Part shown: positions 35,967-44,021 of the stretch, one piece after another
Layout of the letters: every line of letters starts with the position of its first letter
Position numbering within the stretch: position 1 is the stretch's first letter
Assembly: GCA_017531305.1 (NCBI GenBank)
Contig: JAFXLG010000008.1
Coordinates: 1 to 50,087 of the forward strand
Direction: 5' to 3'
Origin: Alistipes sp.
Lineage (GTDB): Bacteria > Bacteroidota > Bacteroidia > Bacteroidales > Rikenellaceae
DNA length: 50,087 nucleotides
Made by a program: the position numbers and the translations under genes
The notes under the pieces: model-generated
What the model was told of the DNA's origin: nothing
The model's database searches: none
The model's input: only the letters and a program-made list of their open reading frames with translations

Positions 35967-36845
35967 ATGGAAAAAGCATTAAAAATTGTTGTATTGGCTA
36001 AGCAAGTGCCCGATACCCGCAACGTGGGTAAGGATGCTATGACTCCAGAGGGTACGGTCAATCGAGCTGCATTGCCAGCTATTTTTAATCCTGAGGATTT
36101 GAATGCTCTTGAGTTGGCTCTTCGTCTTAAGGATCAGAGAGCTGGTTCTACGGTGCATATACTTACTATGGGACCGTTGCGCGCAGCGGATATTATTCGT
36201 GACGCAATGTTTAGAGGTGCAGATGGTGGTTATCTCTTGACCGACCGCAAGTTTGCAGGCTCTGATACCCTTGCTACCTCTTATGCTCTCTCGTGCGCTT
36301 TGCGCCAGATTGGAGCAGATGTAATCGTTGCTGGTCGTCAGGCTATTGATGGCGATACAGCTCAGGTAGGTCCTCAGGTGGCAGAGAAGTTGGGTCTGCC
36401 TCAGGTGACTTATGCCGAGCAGATTCTTCATGTCAAGGAGTCTTCGCTTGTTGTTCGCCGCCGTTTGGAGCGAGGCGTAGAGAGTGTTGAAACTCCTATC
36501 CCTGCCGTTATTACCGTTAATTCATCGGCTCCTGCGGTGCGTCCTCAGAATGCACGTTTGGTGATGAAGTATAAGCATGCGATGATCCCTACCGAGATCG
36601 CGGCAGATCCAGAGAGCCTTTCAGCTCAACTTTGCGCCAAGAAGGAGTATCTTCAGATCGTGGAGCTTACATCGGCTAATATCGAGTGCGATGAGCAGCA
36701 GTTAGGTCTTTTGGGATCGCCTACCAAGGTGAAGAAGATCGAGAACGTAGTTTTTCAAGCTAAGGAGGCAAAACGCCTTACAGCTTCGGATGAGGATATA
36801 AATAATTTGATGGTTGAACTTATAGCGAGCCATACGCTCGGCTAA
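35967..36845 (+). CDS. etfB: Electron transfer flavoprotein beta subunit
   Basis: A 292-residue nucleotide/flavin-binding protein. The N-terminus KIVVLAKQVPDT and the motif AGRQAIDGDTAQVGPQ (about 118-133) are those of EtfB/FixA. The GDTAQVGP form is the one found in many anaerobe Etf proteins, including electron-bifurcating ones, unlike the mitochondrial type. With EtfA it carries electrons from the acyl-CoA dehydrogenase encoded two genes on. First gene of a tight three-gene operon (16-base gap to etfA). Confidence 0.93.
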   Translation: MEKALKIVVLAKQVPDTRNVGKDAMTPEGTVNRAALPAIFNPEDLNALELALRLKDQRAGSTVHILTMGPLRAADIIRDAMFRGADGGYLLTDRKFAGSDTLATSYALSCALRQIGADVIVAGRQAIDGDTAQVGPQVAEKLGLPQVTYAEQILHVKESSLVVRRRLERGVESVETPIPAVITVNSSAPAVRPQNARLVMKYKHAMIPTEIAADPESLSAQLCAKKEYLQIVELTSANIECDEQQLGLLGSPTKVKKIENVVFQAKEAKRLTASDEDINNLMVELIASHTLG

Positions 36846-36861
36846 TCTAAAACAAGTTGAT

Positions 36862-37881
36862 ATGAATAATATATTTGTATATGTTGAGCTCGAGGAGGGT
36901 AAGATTGCCGATGTGAGTTTGGAACTCTTGACCAAAGGTCGTGAGCTCGCCGATAAGTTGGGCGTAAAGTTGGAGGCTGTGGCTATCGGAGCTTCGCTTC
37001 AGGGTGTTGAGAAGGAGTTGGCTCAGTATGGTGCCGACACGGTTTGGGTTGCCGATAATGAGATCTTTGCACCATTCCGCACTCTGCCTCATACCTCAGT
37101 TTTGTGTGGTTTGATCAAGGCGGAGCAGCCTCAGATCGTATTGTTTGGTGCTACTCCTGTGGGTCGTGATTTCGCACCACGCGTGTCATCGGCTTTGCAT
37201 AGTGGATTGACTGCCGATTGTACTCAGCTTGAGATTGGTCCTCATAAGGATGCTAAGTCGGGCAAGGAGTATGAGAATCTGTTGTATCAGATCCGTCCTG
37301 CATTTGGAGGTAATATCATCGCTACTATCGTTAACCCCGATTGCCGCCCTCAGATGGCTACCGTGCGCGAGGGTGTGATGCGTAAGGAGTTGGCTGCAAC
37401 GGCTGCCGCTGGCGAGGTGAAGCAGATCGCATGGCGCGACTATATCTCGGATAGCGATTTGGCGGTTAAAATTCTGGAGCGTGAGATCGAGGAGCGTAAG
37501 ATCAACATCAAGGGCGCGAGCGTAGTCGTAGCTGGTGGTTATGGTATGGGCTCTAAGGAGGGCTTCAAGCTCTGCTTCGATTTGGCTGAAGTGCTGGGTG
37601 CCGAGGTTGGTGCGAGCCGAGCTGCCGTAGATGCCGACTTCTGTGAGCATGAGCGTCAGATTGGTCAGACAGGTGTTACAGTTCGTCCTAAGCTCTATAT
37701 CGCTTGTGGTATTTCGGGTCAGATTCAGCATACGGCAGGTATGGATGAGTCATCTATGATTATCTCGATCAATACCGACCCTGATGCTCCTATCAATAAG
37801 ATCGCCGACTATGCTATCGTGGGCGATGTGGGAGAGGTTATCCCTAAGATGATTAAGTATTACAAACAAAACTCAAAGTAA
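36862..37881 (+). CDS. etfA: Electron transfer flavoprotein alpha subunit
   Basis: A 339-residue protein. The N-terminal half is the EtfA alpha/beta domain (IFVYVELEEGKIADVSLELL), and the C-terminal FAD domain has AGGYGMGSKEGF, VGASRAAVDADF, IGQTGVTVRPKLYIACGISG and QHTAGM (about 228-297), all typical FAD contacts. No extra ferredoxin domain. It ends 3 bases before the acyl-CoA dehydrogenase start, a sign of coupled translation and a shared complex. Confidence 0.95.
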   Translation: MNNIFVYVELEEGKIADVSLELLTKGRELADKLGVKLEAVAIGASLQGVEKELAQYGADTVWVADNEIFAPFRTLPHTSVLCGLIKAEQPQIVLFGATPVGRDFAPRVSSALHSGLTADCTQLEIGPHKDAKSGKEYENLLYQIRPAFGGNIIATIVNPDCRPQMATVREGVMRKELAATAAAGEVKQIAWRDYISDSDLAVKILEREIEERKINIKGASVVVAGGYGMGSKEGFKLCFDLAEVLGAEVGASRAAVDADFCEHERQIGQTGVTVRPKLYIACGISGQIQHTAGMDESSMIISINTDPDAPINKIADYAIVGDVGEVIPKMIKYYKQNSK

Positions 37882-37884
37882 GAG

Positions 37885-39609
37885 ATGGCTAATTTCTTTT
37901 TAGATAATAAAGATTTGCAGTACCACCTTGAGCATCCGTTGATGCGTAAGATTGTGGAGCTGAAGGAGAGAGGTTTCGCAGAGAAGGATCTCTATGATAC
38001 AGCACCTCACAACTTTGAGGATGCTATGGATTCATATCGCCGCGTGATGTCGATCACAGGCGAGGTGTGTGGCGATGTCATAGCTCCTAATGCCGAGGGT
38101 GTAGATCATGAAGGTCCACGAGTGGTGAATGATCGTGTGAAGTATGCTTCGGGTACGGTAGAGAATATGAATGCCGTAAATGCAGCAGGCCTTAGCGGTA
38201 TTACTTTGCCACGCCGTTTTGGTGGCTCTAATTTCCCGCTGATATGTTTTGTTATGGCAAACGAGATGGTAGCTCGTGCCGATGCCAGCTTCGAGAATAT
38301 CTGGGGCTTGCAGGATTGTGCTGAGACCTTGAATGAGTTTGCTTCGGAGGAGCAGAAACAGAAGTATCTAAGCTGGGTGTGTCAGGGTGCTACCTGCGCT
38401 ATGGATCTGACTGAGCCTGATGCAGGATCTGATTTGGGTGCTGTGATGTTGAAGGCTACATGGTCGGAGGAGCGTCAGACTTGGTTGCTGAATGGAGTGA
38501 AGCGTTTTATTACCAATGGTGATGGCGATGTGTCGCTTGTGTTGGCTCGTACCGAAGAGGGTACTACCGATGCGCGAGGCTTGTCGATGTTGGTATATGA
38601 TAAGCGTAACGGCGGTATGAAGGTGCGCCGTATCGAGAATAAGCTCGGTATCAAGGGCTCTCCAACTTGTGAGTTGGTATTTACCGATGCTCCAGCTGAG
38701 TTGGTGGGTAATCGCCGTATGGGACTTATCAAGTATGTGATGTCGTTGATGAATGCTGCACGTTTGGGTATCGGAGCGCAGTCGGTTGGTCTGTGTGAGG
38801 CAGCCTATCGTGAGGCTTTGAAGTATGCTCATGAGCGTCAGCAGTTTGGTAAGGATATCATCAAGTTCCCAGCTATTTCCGAGATGCTTACAACCATGCG
38901 CGCTAAGTTACATGGCGCCCGTGCTTTGTTGTACGAGACAAGCCGTTTTGTGGAGATCTATAAGCAATATACCCATATCTCTCACGAGCGTTCGTTGGAG
39001 TCAGAGGAGCGTCAGCAGATGAAGTATTACAACCGTTTGGCGGATGCATATACTCCACTAGTTAAGCTCTTCTCTTCGGAGTATGCCAATCAGTTGGCGT
39101 ATGATGCTATCCAGATTCATGGAGGATCGGGCTTTATGAAGGATTATCCATGTGAAAGATTGTATCGTGATGCTCGCATTATGAATATCTATGAGGGTAC
39201 ATCGCAGTTACAGGTTGTAGCGGCTATCAATGGCGTTACTAAGGGTACTTTCATGGAGAATATAGCTCGTTATGAGACTCAGGAGTATGCCGAGTCGATG
39301 CAGGATGTGAAGGCTAAGTTAATTGCTCTTAGAGAGCGTGTCGAGGCTATGGTTGCTCATGTGGAGAATGTAAGCAAGGAGTCGGCTCAGTTTAAGGATT
39401 TCCATGCACGCCGTTTGGTGGAGTCGGTAGGTCATATCATCATCACTCACCTCTTGGCACAGCAGGCTGCTGAGGTTGAGGCTTACGGCTCTGATGCAAA
39501 GGTATTCTTGAAGATGGCAGAGCAATATATCGCTGGTGCTGAGGCTGTGATTCTAAACTCTACGGCTGAGGATGTCGCTCTTTGGTCGGCAGTTCAGGAG
39601 GAGTTTTAG
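37885..39609 (+). CDS. Acyl-CoA dehydrogenase (long form)
   Basis: A 574-residue FAD enzyme that introduces a 2,3-double bond into an acyl-CoA, or reduces enoyl-CoA when run backwards with a bifurcating Etf. The core shows MDLTEPDAGSDLG (about 173-185), FGKDIIKFPAI (~321), QIHGGSGFMKDYPCERLYRDARI (~410-432) and the catalytic Glu in IYEGTSQLQ (E437). The C-terminal extension of ~120 residues past the core is normal for this long Bacteroidales form. Chain-length preference cannot be read by eye. Operon partner of etfBA; a terminator follows. Confidence 0.93.
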   Translation: MANFFLDNKDLQYHLEHPLMRKIVELKERGFAEKDLYDTAPHNFEDAMDSYRRVMSITGEVCGDVIAPNAEGVDHEGPRVVNDRVKYASGTVENMNAVNAAGLSGITLPRRFGGSNFPLICFVMANEMVARADASFENIWGLQDCAETLNEFASEEQKQKYLSWVCQGATCAMDLTEPDAGSDLGAVMLKATWSEERQTWLLNGVKRFITNGDGDVSLVLARTEEGTTDARGLSMLVYDKRNGGMKVRRIENKLGIKGSPTCELVFTDAPAELVGNRRMGLIKYVMSLMNAARLGIGAQSVGLCEAAYREALKYAHERQQFGKDIIKFPAISEMLTTMRAKLHGARALLYETSRFVEIYKQYTHISHERSLESEERQQMKYYNRLADAYTPLVKLFSSEYANQLAYDAIQIHGGSGFMKDYPCERLYRDARIMNIYEGTSQLQVVAAINGVTKGTFMENIARYETQEYAESMQDVKAKLIALRERVEAMVAHVENVSKESAQFKDFHARRLVESVGHIIITHLLAQQAAEVEAYGSDAKVFLKMAEQYIAGAEAVILNSTAEDVALWSAVQEEF

Positions 39610-39633
39610 TCTCGTTAGAAAAATATAAGTAGG

Positions 39634-39670
39634 GTGAGTTGGCTTGTTTTTCGAGCCAGCTCACTTTTTT
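39634..39670 (+). terminator. Intrinsic terminator of the etf-acyl-CoA dehydrogenase operon
   Basis: 11-bp stem GTGAGTTGGCT / AGCCAGCTCAC (one wobble) with a long T-run. Confidence 0.9.
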
Positions 39671-39707
39671 TTGTTGCTTAAGGCAATGAATTTAGCATTT
39701 CAATAGT

Positions 39708-39715
39708 TATATTTG
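39708..39715 (+). promoter_or_regulatory. -7 box of the DUF5106 gene
   Basis: TATATTTG, an exact TAnnTTTG match, 21 bases before the chosen ATG at 39737. It supports that start over the upstream in-frame TTG at 39713, which lies inside the box. No spaced TTG. Confidence 0.55.
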
Positions 39716-39736
39716 TGTAACAAAACCAAGTTTGAT

Positions 39737-40684
39737 ATGAAGTATGTATATTATATAAGTCTGTGGCTACTCTTATGCTCTATGATGGCATGTGGCGGCG
39801 CGGCTCCCAAGAAGGTGACTCCTGCTGCGGATAATGGCGTTAAGGCGGAACCAGCTGCTGTTTTTGTGCCATCGTTGGCTCCGTCAACATTGTCGCAGGA
39901 AGAGAAAATTTTGTATCAGAACGAGCATTATTGGGATAAGTTCGATTTTACGGATACTCTTCTGCTTGAGCGTTTGGATACGGCAAAGATGCTGAGAGCT
40001 TATGCAGTATATGCCGTAGGTTATGTTCCCGATTCTCTGTGCAGCAAGTCTATGCATCGTTTGATGCAAAAGGCATCCACTTCGAAAAAGATGTTCGATT
40101 ACTTTATGATGCTTTCGCAGGAGGTGTTGCATAATCCCAATTCGCAGCTTAGAGATGATGAGCGATATATTCCCGTTCTGGAGGCTGCTATTGCGAGTGA
40201 GTTGTTGGATGAGTATGAGAAGATGCCACTTGTGCATGACTTGCAGATGGCTATGCAGAATCGTGTAGGTCGTGTGGCAAATGATTTTAGCTATACTTTG
40301 GCTTCGGGGCGTAGCGGGCGTATGAGTGCTATTCAGAGCGACTATACTTTGCTTTTCTTTAGTAATCCTGGGTGTCCGATGTGTAGAGATATCAAAGAGC
40401 AGATTATCCAGAGTCCCAAACTCAGCGATATGATTGCGCGTAAGGAGCTCGCTGTGCTGGTGGTATATCCCGATGAGGATCTTCAGGCATGGCAAGAGCA
40501 TTTGGAAGATTATCCAAAGTCGTGGATTAATGCTTATGATAAAGGCACGGTAATCTCGCGCGAGCGATTGTACGATCTGAAAGCTATCCCTGCACTGTAT
40601 CTGCTTGATGGGCAGAAGCGAGTTATGATAAAAGATTGTACCTCGGTGGAGGCAATCGAAGAGCGATTATTGATGATGGATTAA
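39737..40684 (+). CDS. DUF5106 lipoprotein with thioredoxin-like domain
   Basis: A 315-residue protein. The ATG at 39737 gives a signal sequence and lipobox (SMMAC, Cys about residue 18). The N-terminal DUF5106 part is helical (about 55-185, WDKFDFTDTLLLERLDT); the C-terminal part is a thioredoxin fold with a CPMC redox pair in FFSNPGCPMCRDI (about 210-222) and the cis-Pro region IPALYLLD. It is likely a periplasm-facing thiol-disulfide protein. Unlinked to its neighbours, with its own promoter. The partner is unknown. Confidence 0.82.
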   Translation: MKYVYYISLWLLLCSMMACGGAAPKKVTPAADNGVKAEPAAVFVPSLAPSTLSQEEKILYQNEHYWDKFDFTDTLLLERLDTAKMLRAYAVYAVGYVPDSLCSKSMHRLMQKASTSKKMFDYFMMLSQEVLHNPNSQLRDDERYIPVLEAAIASELLDEYEKMPLVHDLQMAMQNRVGRVANDFSYTLASGRSGRMSAIQSDYTLLFFSNPGCPMCRDIKEQIIQSPKLSDMIARKELAVLVVYPDEDLQAWQEHLEDYPKSWINAYDKGTVISRERLYDLKAIPALYLLDGQKRVMIKDCTSVEAIEERLLMMD

Positions 40685-40733
40685 CTATAAGTTGAAGTTA
40701 TAGGCTTATAGAAAATTATGATCGAAAATATAT

Positions 40734-40763
40734 TTGCAAAGCTCGAAAGTTATTTTATCTTTG
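40734..40763 (+). promoter_or_regulatory. Consensus promoter of the rubrerythrin gene
   Basis: TTG at 40734-40736, 19 bases, TATCTTTG at 40756-40763. The leader is about 55 bases. Confidence 0.8.
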
Positions 40764-40820
40764 CAATAGAAAAAGGAAAACACAATTAAAACATAAAACA
40801 AACATTTAAACTTTAAAATT

Positions 40821-41372
40821 ATGGCTAAGTTCCGTTGTACAGTTTGTGGTTATATCCACGAGGGTGATGCAGCTCCTGCAGTATGTCCACTTTGTAAGAA
40901 GGGTGCAGAGGTTTTTGTAGAGGTTAAAGAGAATAATGGCAACCTTGAGTTTGCTACAGTACATAAGTTGGGTGATGGTAAGGGCGCAAGCCCAGAGTTG
41001 TGGCAGGGTCTTCAGGATCACTTCATCGGTGAGTGTACTGAGGTAGGTATGTATCTTGCTATGAGCCGTCAGGCAGACCGCGAGGGTTATCCAGAGATCG
41101 CAGAGGCTTACAAGCGTTATGCATGGGAGGAGGCAGAGCATGCTTCAAAGCTCGCAGAGTTGATCGGTGAGGTAGTATGGGATACTAAGACTAACCTTGA
41201 GAAGCGTACTGAGGCTGAGCATGGTGCATGTGAGGATAAGTTCCGTTTGGCTACATTGGCTAAGCAGGAGAATTTGGATGCTGTACATGATACAGTTCAT
41301 GAGATGGCTAAGGATGAGGCTCGTCACGGTGCTGGTTTCCAGGGGCTTTATAAGCGTTACTTCGGTAAATAA
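40821..41372 (+). CDS. Reverse rubrerythrin (N-terminal rubredoxin domain)
   Basis: A 183-residue iron protein. The rubredoxin-like centre is at the N-terminus ([10 protein letters not shown], Cys6/Cys9, and VCPLCKKG, Cys22/Cys25), followed by a ferritin-like four-helix di-iron domain with [28 protein letters not shown] and DEARHGAGF. This domain order is that of reverse rubrerythrins, which reduce hydrogen peroxide (and oxygen) in anaerobes using NAD(P)H-derived electrons. Codon use suggests high expression. Monocistronic. Confidence 0.93.
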   Translation: MAKFRCTVCGYIHEGDAAPAVCPLCKKGAEVFVEVKENNGNLEFATVHKLGDGKGASPELWQGLQDHFIGECTEVGMYLAMSRQADREGYPEIAEAYKRYAWEEAEHASKLAELIGEVVWDTKTNLEKRTEAEHGACEDKFRLATLAKQENLDAVHDTVHEMAKDEARHGAGFQGLYKRYFGK

Positions 41373-41406
41373 TAGGTCTTGGATCTATATTCACTAAATA
41401 AGATGA

Positions 41407-41438
41407 GGGCTGCTGACACTTTTGTCAACAGCCCTTTT
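41407..41438 (+). terminator. Intrinsic terminator after rubrerythrin
   Basis: 11-bp stem GGGCTGCTGAC / GTCAACAGCCC (41407-41417 with 41424-41434) then TTTT. Confidence 0.85.
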
Positions 41439-41443
41439 CGCAT

Positions 41444-41785
41444 CTACTTTTCAGTTTTAGGCGATAGTATCTCTCCAAATACGGAGTTCACCAACTTGAG
41501 TGCCGAATGATAGGCATTGCTGGCTGCTGAGGCTATGTTATAGACAAGATCCAAATGTTGGGTCAACTTCTCGATTGATTGTCGAGCTGCCAAAAAATAG
41601 ATCATCCATGCGATAAGCAATAGCACCGCAGCCACGATTATACACGCCAGAGCTCCCGATCCTATCAACTCTCCGATCCACATCACAGCCGATGCCATTA
41701 ATAATATTACGGCTGACGAGATGGTTATCACGAAGAAGATTATCGAAGAAAAAATCCCTGCGCTCTCTTGATTCTGCTGACTCAT
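41444..41785 (-). CDS. Small two-helix membrane protein (hypothetical)
   Basis: A 113-residue protein with two membrane segments (about 11-34 and 42-66) and a C-terminal amphipathic helix. No definite family; the layout is like small phage-holin-superfamily or YtxH-partner proteins found with YtxH genes in Bacteroidota. The YtxH-like gene lies 28 bases upstream on the same strand, so the two probably act together at the envelope, perhaps in stress. Function unknown. Confidence 0.7.
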   Translation of the reverse strand: MSQQNQESAGIFSSIIFFVITISSAVILLMASAVMWIGELIGSGALACIIVAAVLLLIAWMIYFLAARQSIEKLTQHLDLVYNIASAASNAYHSALKLVNSVFGEILSPKTEK

Positions 41786-41813
41786 TGTTGACGACTCCTT
41801 TGGGGTTTAACAA

Positions 41814-41987
41814 CTACTTCTCCTCGTTGCAATGACAACGGATTTTTTCTGCCTCCTGATCTACGTAGTCACGAATTTTGCTGCGAAGCTCTGGTCCTGA
41901 ATGAGGTGTTACGAGCATGGTTACAACCGAACCAACCAACATGCCTCCAAAGAATGAGACCAATGAGCAAATACCTGTACCTTTCAT
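41814..41987 (-). CDS. YtxH-domain small membrane protein
   Basis: A 57-residue protein. The ATG at 41987 (MKGTGICSLVSFF) is used; the GTG at 42011 gives eight extra non-conserved residues. One glycine-rich membrane segment (about 5-27, FFGGMLVGSVVTMLVTP) is followed by the PHSGPELRSKIRDYVDQ motif of YtxH proteins. The Cys-rich end (CHCNEEK) is unusual for the family. YtxH proteins are linked with general stress in other bacteria; here the role is not known. Confidence 0.8.
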   Translation of the reverse strand: MKGTGICSLVSFFGGMLVGSVVTMLVTPHSGPELRSKIRDYVDQEAEKIRCHCNEEK

Positions 41988-42020
41988 ATTACTTATAGTT
42001 TTAAAATTCACTTCTTAGAG

Positions 42021-42051
42021 TTGCAAAATCCAAGCCAAAAGGGTAATTTTG
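42021..42051 (+). promoter_or_regulatory. Consensus promoter of the SLOG gene, abutting its start codon
   Basis: TTG at 42021-42023, 20 bases, TAATTTTG at 42044-42051. The -7 box ends only 4 bases before the ATG at 42056, so transcription would begin at or within a base or two of the start codon. Confidence 0.7.
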
Positions 42052-42055
42052 TTGT

Positions 42056-42550
42056 ATGGATGAATTGAAAAATATAACAGTCGCTTTTACAGGGCATCGT
42101 TACTACGCCCGTCAATCTGACGCTAAACTTATGTTAACACTACGCCAGCTCTATGCTCGAGGGTATAGTCGTTTTCTGTGTGGTATGGCGTGGGGCTTCG
42201 ATCTGGCGGCAGGCGAGGCGGTGCTTGAGTTAAAGGCAGAACATCCCGAGGTTGAGCTTATCGCGGTGGTGCCTCACCGAGGATTTTTTAAGCTCTTTCA
42301 TGGCGATGATGCGCGGCAGTATGAGCGTGTGGCAGATGGCGCAGATGGTGCGGAGGTTATTTGTGTCGTAGCTTCGGAGAAGAGCTATCTTATGCGCAAT
42401 GACTATCTTGTACAGAATGCTTCAATGGTGGTGGCATGGTGGGATGGTGTGCCGCATGGAGGTACGGCATACACCCTTCGCGAGGCTCGTCATGCCAGAA
42501 TCGGTATCATAAATCTCTATCCTGATCCGCAACTTGATTTTGGATTTTGA
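42056..42550 (+). CDS. SLOG-family (DUF1273/YpsA-like) protein
   Basis: A 164-residue soluble protein with a Rossmann-like SLOG fold: VAFTGHRYYA (8-17), FLCGMAWGFDLAAGEAVLEL (about 40-59), VVPHRGF and a C-terminal VVAWWDGVPHGGTAYTLREA (about 125-144). SLOG proteins bind nucleotides or nucleotide-derived ligands; YpsA-type members affect cell division in Bacillus, and others sit in defence or signalling systems. Here it is a single gene between YtxH and phosphofructokinase genes, with no effector domain or defence neighbour. Its ligand is unknown. Confidence 0.85.
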   Translation: MDELKNITVAFTGHRYYARQSDAKLMLTLRQLYARGYSRFLCGMAWGFDLAAGEAVLELKAEHPEVELIAVVPHRGFFKLFHGDDARQYERVADGADGAEVICVVASEKSYLMRNDYLVQNASMVVAWWDGVPHGGTAYTLREARHARIGIINLYPDPQLDFGF

Positions 42551-42551
42551 G

Positions 42552-42607
42552 TTGGATAAAAATACGCCGCAACTCTCGATTGGGAATTGCGGCGTGAAGT
42601 TATCCAA
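42552..42607. terminator. Long bidirectional hairpin between SLOG and phosphofructokinase genes
   Basis: An inner 9-bp stem ACGCCGCAA / TTGCGGCGT (42564-42572 with 42587-42595) is enclosed by an outer 8-bp stem TTGGATAA / TTATCCAA. On the minus strand the inner stem is followed by TATTTTTAT, making it the terminator of the phosphofructokinase gene; it also ends the SLOG transcript. Confidence 0.85.
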
Positions 42608-42616
42608 ATAAAAGGA

Positions 42617-43849
42617 TTACCAGTTCAAGATCTTCTTGAAATCGTAAGCCTCAGGATTCTCAACGTAAGCCTTAGCAGCCTCGTAGTCCTCCTCAGTGAT
42701 GTAGTGGAGGATGTTGTTGATCACCTGCTGGATCTTGTCAGACTCGATGTTCACGAGACGTGGTGGAATCTTGCCTGTTGTAGGATCCTGCAAATCCTTC
42801 AAGTAGAGTGGTGATACGAAGCCATCCTGTGAGATGTAAACCATGCAGCCAGTCTTACCCTCAGAGAAGAGCTTGTAAACGCCCATACCCAACTCAGAGC
42901 AATATACCAAGTCGTAAGCGATAGGAGTCTGGCAACGTACCTCGTAACCGATCTCTACTGGACGAGACTTAACCTTCAAGCCGATCTGCTTGAGCTTGTT
43001 CTCCAACATCTCGTTGAAGATGTTAGCCTTTGATACCTTACCCAACTCTGGGTGACCGTGGTCATCGTATGTGAAGTGGATACCTGAATTGCGAATCTCC
43101 TCGTCAGAAAGTGCGTGGAATACACCCTCAGAGATCATAGCAACACCATACTCGATACCCATAATCTTACGCTTGATGATAGAAGAAACTACTAAGTTAA
43201 CGATCTTCTCAACAGTGATCTCTGACTTGTTGAACATCTCAGGGATTACGATCATAGGGTAGTGGCAAGCTGAACCGATACCGAATGCAAGGTGACCTGC
43301 TGAACGACCCATAGCTGCTACTACGAACCAGTTAGCCGATGTGCGAGCATCGTTATATACTGCGCGACCGATAACTGTACCGCCCTCCTTAGCTGACTGG
43401 TAACCGAATGTAGGTGAACCTGCTGGCAATGGAAGGTCATTATCGATAGTCTTAGGAACGTGGATGTTAGCGATAGGATACTGCTTAGCCTCCAAGAACT
43501 TAGCGATGCGGTTAGCTGTAGAAGCTGTATCGTCACCGCCAACTGTTACCAACAACTTAACGTTGTTATCCTGGAAGAATGAGAGGTTGAAGTTCTCCTC
43601 GAAATCCTTGTCAGTTGGCTTGAAGCGGCTCATAGTAAGATAAGAACCACCCTGGTTGAAGATGAAGTCAGCCTTTACGAAGTCCAGATCCTCGTGACGT
43701 GGATTTGGGTTGAAAAGACCTGAATAACCATAGTGCAAACCGATAACACGGTAACCCTTAGCAAGGAATGTCTTGGCAACGCTGCCGACAACTGTGTTCA
43801 TACCAGGTGCTGGACCGCCACCTGTAAGAATAGCAATAGCCTCTTTCAT
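42617..43849 (-). CDS. Pyrophosphate-type 6-phosphofructokinase
   Basis: A 410-residue glycolytic enzyme acting on fructose-6-phosphate. N-terminal GGGPAPGMNTVV (10-21), GGDDT (104-108) and PKTIDNDLP (132-140) are visible. The second Asp of GGDD (D107) and the Lys of PKTIDND (K133) are the residues that mark pyrophosphate-dependent enzymes, in place of the Gly residues of ATP-type PFK; the reaction would be reversible. Codon use suggests strong expression. Monocistronic with its own promoter and terminator. Confidence 0.9.
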   Translation of the reverse strand: MKEAIAILTGGGPAPGMNTVVGSVAKTFLAKGYRVIGLHYGYSGLFNPNPRHEDLDFVKADFIFNQGGSYLTMSRFKPTDKDFEENFNLSFFQDNNVKLLVTVGGDDTASTANRIAKFLEAKQYPIANIHVPKTIDNDLPLPAGSPTFGYQSAKEGGTVIGRAVYNDARTSANWFVVAAMGRSAGHLAFGIGSACHYPMIVIPEMFNKSEITVEKIVNLVVSSIIKRKIMGIEYGVAMISEGVFHALSDEEIRNSGIHFTYDDHGHPELGKVSKANIFNEMLENKLKQIGLKVKSRPVEIGYEVRCQTPIAYDLVYCSELGMGVYKLFSEGKTGCMVYISQDGFVSPLYLKDLQDPTTGKIPPRLVNIESDKIQQVINNILHYITEEDYEAAKAYVENPEAYDFKKILNW

Positions 43850-43893
43850 AGTATTTATTATTTAAATTTGAGTTTAAAATGTCTAAATCTTCG

Positions 43894-43901
43894 CAAAAAT
43901 A
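43894..43901 (-). promoter_or_regulatory. -7 box of the phosphofructokinase gene
   Basis: Minus strand TATTTTTG, exact consensus, 45 bases before the ATG. No well-spaced -33 TTG. Confidence 0.5.
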
Positions 43902-43964
43902 CAAAAAATAAGCATATTTCACTATTTATTATCTATATTTTTTCGCCTTACTATGGGCTTAGTA

Positions 43965-43996
43965 TTGTATTTCCTTATCGAAAATTAGTATATTTG
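43965..43996 (+). promoter_or_regulatory. Promoter of the first isomerase-like lipoprotein gene
   Basis: TTG at 43965-43967, 21 bases, TATATTTG at 43989-43996, 25 bases before the ATG at 44022. It argues against the GTG at 43998 as start. Confidence 0.7.
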
Positions 43997-44021
43997 TGTG
44001 GAACTTCAATTTTATGCATTT

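Noticed and set aside
41444-41987. Prophage remnant (holin-like two-helix proteins)
   Set aside because: No other phage gene nearby; YtxH plus a two-helix partner is a common chromosomal pair in this phylum.
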